NCBI GenBank assembly: GCA_965213775.1
Contig: CBDCAC010000004.1
Location: 496,001 to 560,000 of the forward strand
DNA: 64,000 bases
Direction: 5' to 3'
Origin: Lichenicoccus sp965213775
GTDB taxonomy: Bacteria; Pseudomonadota; Alphaproteobacteria; Acetobacterales; Acetobacteraceae
Under the pieces are notes generated by a model. The model was given only the letters and a program-made list of their open reading frames with translations, was not told where the DNA came from and did not search any database. Shown here piece after piece: positions 17,671-24,603 of the stretch; the first letter of the stretch is position 1, and each line of letters opens with the position of its first letter. Both the position numbers and the translations under genes were made by a program.

Positions 17671-18256
17671 TCCTTGACGGTTCTCCTGAAGGCCGCCTCG
17701 GTCTCCACCGAGACGGTGTTTTGAAGCAAGTCACGCATCGGTGGAAGTGCGCCTTTAGGAGCGACCGTATTGGTCGACGCAATCAGGGAGTTACCGCAAG
17801 GTCCGGTTGCGCCCATTGCCCGGCCATCTTTCAGGCCGCAATCGCCGCATTGCTGAAACAGACCGTTAGCTGTCGCGCTGGCGCACGGCTAAATCGTAGA
17901 CTGGCGAGTTCGTCACCCAATGTCGCTGTTTCGAGATGTGGTGGCGACAAGCGGTACTGGCTTTGATCGGTAAGGTAAGCACTTTAGGACCCAGCGAGGA
18001 CAGCGACCGCCCTGCACATCCTATACCGGCTGTATCGTTCCGCCGGCCCATGCACCACGATTGGGCGGCGGTAAGGAGCTGGCGTTGTCCGACTCAAATC
18101 GACGAGTCCAATGAGATGGTGGAATCAGCCTACGGTCGCCTGAGTCAGCTCCGAACGCTACTTGTTCACCTAGCGATTTTTCTGATGCCGACCATCATCA
18201 TCCGATCCTAGTTTGATATGACCAGTCGATCGGGCCGAGCTGGATTGGAACCATAA
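17671..18256. other. non-coding stretch at the end of the mobile region
   Basis: About 585 bases with no frame that looks like a protein. It ends with the leader of the GPH symporter gene. No inverted repeats, tRNA or attachment-site-like duplications were seen. Confidence 0.45.
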
Positions 18257-19627
18257 TTGGACGTCACGGAGCCAGAGGTAGGAACATCCGTCACCAGAGA
18301 ACCTCCCCTCGGAGTTTGTCTGGCCTTCGGCGTCGGCACCGTCGGGACGGCAGTTCTGCTCAACACCGTGACGGTCTACCTGCCGGCCTTCATGGCGACA
18401 GTACTCGGCCGATCAGTCGCCACCGCCGGCCTGTTGCTGACGCTCTCGAAGCTTTACGACGTGCTGTGCGACGTGGTGATCGGTCTGGCTAGCGACCGCA
18501 CCCGCTCACGCTTCGGCCGCAGGCGACCATACATGCTGGCGGGCGCGCTGATCGGCAGCTTCGCCTTCGTGATGATCTTCAGCCCAGTCATCGCCGAGGG
18601 TCGGTCGCTCCTGTGGGAGATCGGCCTGTTGCTGGTCATCTACTCGACCGGCTACTCGCTGTTCAACGTTCCCTACCTGGCGATGCCGCCCGAGATCGCA
18701 ATTTCTTATCACGGCCGCACTAAGCTGTTCTCGTTCCGCACCGTGTTCGTCTCGGTGGGGCAGCTCATTGCCTTATCGGGCACCGGGTGGCTGCTGTCCG
18801 CCATAGGCGGTGGACGGCACGGCTACGCGGTGATGGGACTGCTGCTGGGGGCCGTGATCCTGATCACCGAATTGGGCACCGTATTCGGCATCCGTATCGC
18901 AGCGGCCACGCCCGTGAGTCCCGCAGCCGGTGGCCAATCCTGGCGCAGCCTGCTGTCGAATCGAGCCTTCACCATCCTGATGGGTGTCAAGTTCGCCCAG
19001 TTGCTCGGACTATCGATCGCGATCAGTACCAGCCTGCTGTTCATGCTCAATGTGCTCGGCGTCGGCTATGGTGGCCAAGCCACCTTCTCGCTGGCACAGA
19101 ACGTCCTGATCGCCATCAGCATGCCCCTCTGGCTGCAGACCAGCCGCCGGCTCGGCAAGCGGACAACCGCGATGGTCGGCATCCTCATCTACAGCCTCGG
19201 CTCCCTGAGTTGGCTGCTGGCCGGATCGGGCGAGACCAGCCTCGGCCTCGCATCGCGCGGTGCACTGATGGGCATCGGCGCAGGCGCGCTGGTGCTGATG
19301 ATCTCCTCCATGCTGCCGGATGTGATGGAGCAAGACGCCCATTTGAGCGGCATGCGGCGGGAAGGCGTTTTCTCCAGCGTGTTCGCGATCGTCGAGAAGA
19401 TATCCTTCGCGGTCGGACCGGCACTGGTCGGCGTCTTCCTGGGCATGGCGGGCTATATCCCCACCCACTTCGGCCACCTGACCGTCCAGCCGCACCGGGT
19501 CCATGTCGCGCTGTATATCGGGGTGGCAATCCTGCCGGCAATCTTGATGATGATCAGCCTCTGCCTGCTCTGCCTCTATCCTCTGGACGAGGCCGCGCTG
19601 GAACGGAGCCGCCGGCTGCGCGGCTGA
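18257..19627 (+). CDS. GPH-type (MelB-like) MFS symporter
   Basis: Transporter of 456 residues with 12 hydrophobic segments. The diagnostic GPH loop LSKLYDVLCDVVIGLASDRT followed by RSRFGRRRPYML is present, typical of glycoside-pentoside-hexuronide:cation symporters and of their relatives in catabolic clusters. A TTG start at 18257 is the only sensible one; the next starts fall inside helix 1. It converges with the two alpha/beta hydrolase genes, so a glycoside or ester conjugate is an attractive but unproven substrate. It stands alone, directly after the decayed mobile region. Confidence 0.88.
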   Translation: MDVTEPEVGTSVTREPPLGVCLAFGVGTVGTAVLLNTVTVYLPAFMATVLGRSVATAGLLLTLSKLYDVLCDVVIGLASDRTRSRFGRRRPYMLAGALIGSFAFVMIFSPVIAEGRSLLWEIGLLLVIYSTGYSLFNVPYLAMPPEIAISYHGRTKLFSFRTVFVSVGQLIALSGTGWLLSAIGGGRHGYAVMGLLLGAVILITELGTVFGIRIAAATPVSPAAGGQSWRSLLSNRAFTILMGVKFAQLLGLSIAISTSLLFMLNVLGVGYGGQATFSLAQNVLIAISMPLWLQTSRRLGKRTTAMVGILIYSLGSLSWLLAGSGETSLGLASRGALMGIGAGALVLMISSMLPDVMEQDAHLSGMRREGVFSSVFAIVEKISFAVGPALVGVFLGMAGYIPTHFGHLTVQPHRVHVALYIGVAILPAILMMISLCLLCLYPLDEAALERSRRLRG

Positions 19628-19667
19628 GAGGCACCGCGGGCGGTTTCCGTGTCCGTCCCGAACACGA

Positions 19668-20489
19668 TCAAGGCCGGCCGGCATCACCACCGAGGAAATC
19701 CTGGAGGTGCCGAGTGGTTTCCGCAGACCGCTCCTGATGGACGAAAGGCCCGGACTCCGGAACCAAGGCGAAACGGACCGATGGCAGCGATCTGGCCGCG
19801 ACCGGTTCGTACCGGCGGTAGTGGCTGTCGCTGCCATTGACCACGAGCACCGGGGCGCGGACCCGCGGCAATGTCTCGGCGATGCCGAAGCGGCCGACTC
19901 CGCGTTCCGACGGGCGCAACCAAGGTCCCGCGACCAGACGGCTCGCGTTCTGTTCAGCGGCCACCAGATCGGATATCGGCCCGAAGCGGGCGAGATCGGC
20001 TGCCGCGCGGGGTAGAGGCTGGCCGTCCGTTCCGAAACTCGGATCGGCGGCGTGGCGCCGCGCGAGGTCGGAGAGCGTTGTCCGCCCCGCGAGGCTGACA
20101 CTCACCAGGGCCAGCCGCTCGACCAGCTCCGGCCAAAAGACCGCCATGGCGATGCCGATGCATCCACCGAGCGAGCAGCCGACCACGGAGATGCGCGTGA
20201 TCCCCAGGGAGTCGAGCCCGGCGGCGATGGCGGCGGCGCTCTCGCCCACCGTCTGCACGTGCGGCGGCGGCCCGGCCATCTCCGAACCACCATGGCCCGG
20301 CGGATCGATCGCGATCACCGTGAAGCCGGTTAGGAGGAGCGCGACGTGCCGCCATTCCTCGAGCCGGCCGCCGAGCTTGGGCAGCATCACGACCACCGGC
20401 CCCTCGCCGCGGACCGCATAGCGCAAGCAGCCGCCGCTGACCGCAAGATGCCCGGTGCTGCGCCAGCCTGCGGGCTCGACGGCCATCAT
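19668..20489 (-). CDS. alpha/beta hydrolase
   Basis: Alpha/beta hydrolase of 273 residues. The nucleophile elbow is GCSLGG (Ser near residue 106), the strand before it reads ISVVG, the oxyanion region is VVMLPKLGG, VLVVNGSDSHY carries the acid and a His lies in GPFVHQE, completing the triad. Its ATG overlaps the stop of the DUF3089 gene as ATGA, so the two are co-translated. The cap region (about 130-195) is short. An esterase, lactonase or C-C hydrolase role in the cluster is possible. Confidence 0.88.
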   Translation of the reverse strand: MMAVEPAGWRSTGHLAVSGGCLRYAVRGEGPVVVMLPKLGGRLEEWRHVALLLTGFTVIAIDPPGHGGSEMAGPPPHVQTVGESAAAIAAGLDSLGITRISVVGCSLGGCIGIAMAVFWPELVERLALVSVSLAGRTTLSDLARRHAADPSFGTDGQPLPRAAADLARFGPISDLVAAEQNASRLVAGPWLRPSERGVGRFGIAETLPRVRAPVLVVNGSDSHYRRYEPVAARSLPSVRFALVPESGPFVHQERSAETTRHLQDFLGGDAGRP

Positions 20490-21430
20490 CGACCGGCTCC
20501 GGCGTGCACGCCCAGCCGCCGGACGACGTCCGCGCTCAGAGAGGCGTGGAACAGGTCGATGTCGTGCATATGCATGTTCCCATCTGGCAGGGACGGGAAA
20601 TCCGCCTGGGCGGCCTCCGACGCCAGTGTGACCCAGGCCACACCGTCTCGGTCCTCGGCTCCTGCCCAGCCGGGTTCGAGGACGGGCGGATCGCCGCTGT
20701 TCAGCGAGCCTGGATTGCCGGCCGCGGCGACCGTCGGGCGTGTCTTGTCGAAGCTGATCGGGTTGATGCAGATCGTCGCTCCGGGCGGCCGGCCCCTCAG
20801 GAGTTCGCGGTCGCGCGCCGCCGTGCGTGCGAGAAACGGGGCAGGATCGCTGCCCGGCGCATCGAGGAAGCTGTTCCAACTGATGACGCAGCCGGTCTGG
20901 TTCGGCCGCTCGCACGGCAGCACCCGCCGGAAGCGGGTCCCGAACAGCCCTTCGCTGAGGCCGATCCCGATCAGGTAGGCGGCGACCAGCGAGCGCTCGA
21001 GGCCGTCGGCCTCCACGACGTCCCGCAGCAGTCGGGCGGCATGCAGCGCACCCTGGCTATGGCCTGCCAGCACCAGTGGACGGTTCCCGCCGCTATGGCG
21101 GAGGTAGGAACGGAACGCGGCCAGGATGTCCGCATACGCACGCTCGTAGGCGCGGGCGGAGGCCGATCCGGGTTCGCGGAACCCACGGAGCGAGACCTGC
21201 CGATAGCGCGGGGCGAACACGCGACAGATCGGTTCGAACACCGCGGCCTGACGCGTGATGACGATGGAACCGGCATCAGGCTGCGGGTCATCGAGCGTCT
21301 GATTGAAGGCTGGCCCAGCATAGGTGGTCGGATGCAGGTAGAACACGTCCGCCGTCAGGAAGGGCGCTGCCGGGAGGCGGACCCAACATGCCGGATCAGC
21401 ATAGTCAGGTGTCCCGGAACTGTCTGCCAT
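20486..21430 (-). CDS. DUF3089 alpha/beta-hydrolase-like protein
   Basis: Protein of 314 residues of the DUF3089 group. It shows ADVFYLHPTTY near the N-terminus, the nucleophile elbow LAGHSQGALHAARLL, and a cysteine-containing CVISWNSF block. The C-terminal part contains NMHMHDIDLFHASL with a likely catalytic His. There is no signal peptide with the start at 21430. It is the third gene of a leftward set MT-B - S2 - DUF3089 - hydrolase, separated from S2 by 164 nt. Two successive hydrolases suggest stepwise ester or amide cleavage of the imported compound; this is inference. Confidence 0.82.
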   Translation of the reverse strand: MADSSGTPDYADPACWVRLPAAPFLTADVFYLHPTTYAGPAFNQTLDDPQPDAGSIVITRQAAVFEPICRVFAPRYRQVSLRGFREPGSASARAYERAYADILAAFRSYLRHSGGNRPLVLAGHSQGALHAARLLRDVVEADGLERSLVAAYLIGIGLSEGLFGTRFRRVLPCERPNQTGCVISWNSFLDAPGSDPAPFLARTAARDRELLRGRPPGATICINPISFDKTRPTVAAAGNPGSLNSGDPPVLEPGWAGAEDRDGVAWVTLASEAAQADFPSLPDGNMHMHDIDLFHASLSADVVRRLGVHAGAGR

Positions 21431-21594
21431 GCCTATCCTGGCTCCTGATCCGAGGCTGCCGCGACGAGCATGAGCCGGGCGAAGGCCGTATCGTGCCGCG
21501 CGCCGGCTGCGGCATTCGCCATTAGGATGGACTGCCTGGTGCCGAGCCCTCGGGATGGATTGCTGACCGGCAGGTGCTGCGTCGTGGATGCGGC

Positions 21595-21900
21595 TCAGGC
21601 TTTCAGAGCGCCGACCACAGCGTTGATCAGCTTCTCGCGCCGGGCGGCCAGGATACGCTCGCATTCCGGCGTCGGCGCGAACTCCTCTATCGCCATCCGT
21701 AGGTCCATGCCCTTCGCCTCAAGTACAGCCTCGATCACGATCAGACGGTCGGTCAGCACCCAGACCTCCGAGGTCAGCGCCAGCACCGCCTCGCCGAGGC
21801 GGTCGATATCCTGCGGCAACAGGATGCGGCGCGTGGTGTGGTCACCCGCCACCGCGTGATCCGCACTGCTCCTGACCTGCCCTTCAGACGCCTCTCTCAT
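21595..21900 (-). CDS. small helical protein with SExWVL motif, partner of methyltransferase B (copy S2)
   Basis: Protein of 101 residues. The core reads DIDRLGEAVLALTSEVWVLT, then DRLIVIEAVLEAKGM, a variable segment with PTPECERIL, and a basic helix REKLINAVVGALKA. It aligns with S1 (8311-8613) and S3 (24266-24589) through the SExW(V/I)L core and the C-terminal helix. The start at 21900 overlaps the stop of methyltransferase B as ATGA, the same coupling as MT-A/S1. It is predicted to be soluble, helical and without catalytic motifs; a methyltransferase-associated subunit or regulator is the working idea. Confidence 0.82.
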   Translation of the reverse strand: MREASEGQVRSSADHAVAGDHTTRRILLPQDIDRLGEAVLALTSEVWVLTDRLIVIEAVLEAKGMDLRMAIEEFAPTPECERILAARREKLINAVVGALKA

Positions 21901-22949
21901 GCCGGCTTGCGTCCGGAGACCACGTAGGGGTGGCGGGTCGGCGCCGGTCCGATCCCGGCGCCACGGACGTCGACGAATCCGGCCTCCCTCGCGGCCGCGA
22001 CCAGGTCCATCGAGGCGGAAGCGCGCCAGAACGGCTCGCCACCCCACTTGGCGACGTGGTCGAAGCGCCAGGCGGTCAGGCGGTCCAGCTCGCTGAATCG
22101 CGGCACGTCCGACATCAGCATCTCGCCACCCGGCATCAAGACCCGGAAGGCTTCGCAGAAAGCGGCTCGGATCGCGGGCGGAGGCATCTCGTGCAGCATG
22201 TTGAAGGAGGCGACGAGATCGAACGCGCCGTCGTCGAGGCCGGTCGCCTCCGCGGCCCTGACCAGCAGCGACCAACGCCGTCCGGCCTCGTTGCCGCTGC
22301 GCCGCGCCTGCTCCAGCATGCGCGGCGACAGGTCGATCGCGGTGATGTCGGCATCGGGAAGCGTCTCGGCCAGCGCCATCGTGAAGTGCCCGGACGAGGC
22401 GCCCATTTCGAGCACAGACCGGTAGTCGCGGCGCGGCAGCGACCGCGCGACATCGCGGCGCTGGGCGAAGATGTCACCCGGGAACATCCGACCGAGCATC
22501 AGCTTGTGCAGGATTTCGCCATGGATGTAGCCGTTATGCTCCGAGGAGTCCCAGCCGCCCGCAGTGCGATGGAACTCGGTATCGGACCAGTAGGCGGGCG
22601 GCACCAGACCGGGATCCGTCTGCAGCGTGCAGCGACCATCGTCCAGCGCCAGCAGGACGGGCTCGATCCGGTCCCGCACCTCCTCAAACGCCTCGGCGGC
22701 CACGCGGGCATGGGCCTTGGCCCGCCATTCGGACAGCAACTGCTGCGCCTTGAAGCTGCCACTCCCGCCGATCGCCGACGAGATCGCCTGGTTCCGCTGA
22801 TCCAAATCCTCGGGCAGGCTGCTACCGGTGAACCCGGACGCCGTCAGCTGCCGCTCGGCCTCGGCCATCAGGCGCATCGCGGCCACGCCGATCGCCGCTT
22901 GGAAATCGATCGCCGCACGCCCACGCTGCGCCAGCTTCGGATCGTCCAT
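21897..22949 (-). CDS. class I SAM-dependent methyltransferase (MT-B)
   Basis: Methyltransferase of 350 residues: helical N-terminal domain (about 1-170), then the SAM domain with VLEMGASSGHFT (motif I, about 179-190), AIDLSPRML, FDLVASFNMLHEMP and LMPGGEMLMSD. Just before the SAM domain it has EFHRTAGGWD, matched by EWHLRPGGWD in MT-C. The HE pair (253-254) and GGEPF (303-307) recur in MT-C and, slightly changed, in MT-A. It is coupled to S2 by an ATGA overlap and divergent from MT-C. The N-terminal domain is not one I recognise. Confidence 0.86.
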   Translation of the reverse strand: MDDPKLAQRGRAAIDFQAAIGVAAMRLMAEAERQLTASGFTGSSLPEDLDQRNQAISSAIGGSGSFKAQQLLSEWRAKAHARVAAEAFEEVRDRIEPVLLALDDGRCTLQTDPGLVPPAYWSDTEFHRTAGGWDSSEHNGYIHGEILHKLMLGRMFPGDIFAQRRDVARSLPRRDYRSVLEMGASSGHFTMALAETLPDADITAIDLSPRMLEQARRSGNEAGRRWSLLVRAAEATGLDDGAFDLVASFNMLHEMPPPAIRAAFCEAFRVLMPGGEMLMSDVPRFSELDRLTAWRFDHVAKWGGEPFWRASASMDLVAAAREAGFVDVRGAGIGPAPTRHPYVVSGRKPA

Positions 22950-23071
22950 CCTCGGTCTCCCAGTTCAATGAATCCTACGGCGTAGCGGGCGATCCCACGA
23001 GGGGCGGTGCATGTTTGTCCGCTGGGCGATCATCGCGGCGTGCATCATTGCCAGGACCTCGAGATCAATCG
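22950..23071. promoter_or_regulatory. divergent promoter region between methyltransferases B and C
   Basis: About 120 bases separate the starts of two divergent, related methyltransferase genes, so both promoters must lie here. No operator could be recognised. The homologous genes pointing away from each other suggest an inverted duplication followed by divergence. Confidence 0.45.
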
Positions 23072-24250
23072 ATGAGTAACGGTCCGAGCGGACGAGAAGA
23101 CGTTATGCCCGAACCGAACGCCGAGGCGAGGACGATCCCGGTTCCGGCCACCCTGACCCAGCGTGCGCGGGCCGGACTGGAGCTGCTGGGATCAGTCCAA
23201 AGGTTTGCCTCCAGCGCGCTGCGCCGCGCGGCCGGGGAGCGCTTCGCCGCTGTGGCGGAAGGCGCCGCGCTGACGGCGCGGTGGCGTCAGGAAGCGGAGG
23301 GAGACGAGCCCCAGGTGCTGGGACTGGTGGCTCAGGCACGGCAGATCGCCCGGCGCGACCCGCTGTTCCGCCTCGAACGGTTCTGTCAGGGTCATGTTGC
23401 GCGAGGCATCTACGAGCTGGGCATCCCGGCGATCGAGGAGCGCCGGGAGGCATTCGCCACCAGCCCGCACGCGATGCCCGACCAGGGCTGCGGGCAAGGG
23501 ATCGTCACGCTCGAACTTGACCCTTCCCTCGACATGCCGGGGTACTACGACGCGGCCGAGTGGCACCTGCGGCCCGGCGGCTGGGACGGCTACGACCTGT
23601 ACGGTCCGCTCGGCAAGCACGTCGTGCCGCTGATCTTCAGGCATGGCGGCTTCGCGGCCGTGCCGGTAGGCGGCGACATCGGCCGGCACCGCGCCGACGT
23701 GGTGCGGCAGCTGCCCAAGCCGTATTATGGACGGATCTACGAGCCGGGCTGCGGACCGATCGCTACCCTCCGGGCACTGCACGCGGCGTTCCCGGAGGCC
23801 GAACTCACCGGCTCGGACCTGTCGGCGCTGCTGCTGCGGGAAGGATCCCGGGCGGCCGAGTCCACCGGCCTGCCCCTACGCCTCAGGCAGTGCGATGCCG
23901 CGCGGGACACCGGCGAGCCGGCGGACAGCCAGGACGCCGTGGTGACGTTCGCCCTGCATCACGAACTGCCGCTCTCCGCCAACCGCGCGCTGTTCCGCGA
24001 GATGTTCCGGATCCTGAAGCCCGGCGGCGACATCGTGCTGTCCGATCCACCGCCGTTCCGTGCCGTGACGCCGTTCCACGCGGCCCTGCTCGACTGGGAC
24101 ACCCACGAACGCGGCGAGCCGTTCTTCTCGTCGGCCTGTGCCGCCGATTGGGCACGGGAGCTGTCGTCCGCCGGTTTCGTGGCGGTCGAGGCCTACGCCG
24201 TCGGGCCGGACGCCTATCCCTGGGTCACCCGCGCCTCGAAACCCGCGTAG
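23072..24250 (+). CDS. class I SAM-dependent methyltransferase (MT-C)
   Basis: Methyltransferase of about 392 residues (start at 23072; the ATG at 23105 is an equally possible start, neither with a strong ribosome site). The N-terminal half is helical; EWHLRPGGWDGYDLYG precedes the SAM domain, which has IYEPGCGPIATL (motif I), LTGSDLSALLL, VVTFALHHELPLS, LKPGGDIVLSD and RGEPFFSS. It shares the GGWD, HE and GEPF marks with MT-B, and HE and EPF with MT-A. Unlike A and B it has no small protein directly downstream on the same strand; S3 lies convergently 15 nt away. Confidence 0.85.
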   Translation: MSNGPSGREDVMPEPNAEARTIPVPATLTQRARAGLELLGSVQRFASSALRRAAGERFAAVAEGAALTARWRQEAEGDEPQVLGLVAQARQIARRDPLFRLERFCQGHVARGIYELGIPAIEERREAFATSPHAMPDQGCGQGIVTLELDPSLDMPGYYDAAEWHLRPGGWDGYDLYGPLGKHVVPLIFRHGGFAAVPVGGDIGRHRADVVRQLPKPYYGRIYEPGCGPIATLRALHAAFPEAELTGSDLSALLLREGSRAAESTGLPLRLRQCDAARDTGEPADSQDAVVTFALHHELPLSANRALFREMFRILKPGGDIVLSDPPPFRAVTPFHAALLDWDTHERGEPFFSSACAADWARELSSAGFVAVEAYAVGPDAYPWVTRASKPA

Positions 24251-24265
24251 GTTGCCGCACGAGCT

Positions 24266-24589
24266 TTAGCCATCGTCGGCGGCCGCGGATCCCACCATCC
24301 CGGCGCGCTGCAGGATCGCCTCGACGCTGTTGTCCCTCGCGGCGAGCGGCGCGCCGATGACCGCCCCGACCACCCGGTCGCGCAACCTCTCAAGGACGAC
24401 AGCCTGTTCCGGCGTCGGCACGCCGTCGTCGAGTTCACCCGGCCGCAGCGCGCCGCGCTCGACCATCAGCGCTTCCAGCATCGCGAACCGGTCCCGCAGG
24501 ATCCAGTGCTCCGACAGCAGGGCCAGGAGCATCCGCCCGAGATCGTCCACGCAGATGGGTCCAAGCTGGTCCTCGGACGGGGTCATCAT
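24266..24589 (-). CDS. small helical protein with SExWIL motif (copy S3)
   Basis: Protein of 107 residues with the core DLGRMLLALLSEHWILRDRF, then AMLEALMVERGAL, a linker with PTPEQAVVLERL, a helix DRVVGAVIG and an extra alanine-rich tail. It is homologous by pattern to S1 and S2. Here it follows TBDR 2 by 14 nt on the minus strand instead of following a methyltransferase, although methyltransferase C ends 15 nt from its stop on the other strand. This placement suggests a local inversion of an ancestral MT-small-protein pair or a role tied to the receptor operon. Confidence 0.78.
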   Translation of the reverse strand: MMTPSEDQLGPICVDDLGRMLLALLSEHWILRDRFAMLEALMVERGALRPGELDDGVPTPEQAVVLERLRDRVVGAVIGAPLAARDNSVEAILQRAGMVGSAAADDG

Positions 24590-24603
24590 CAGCTTCCTCA
24601 GGC

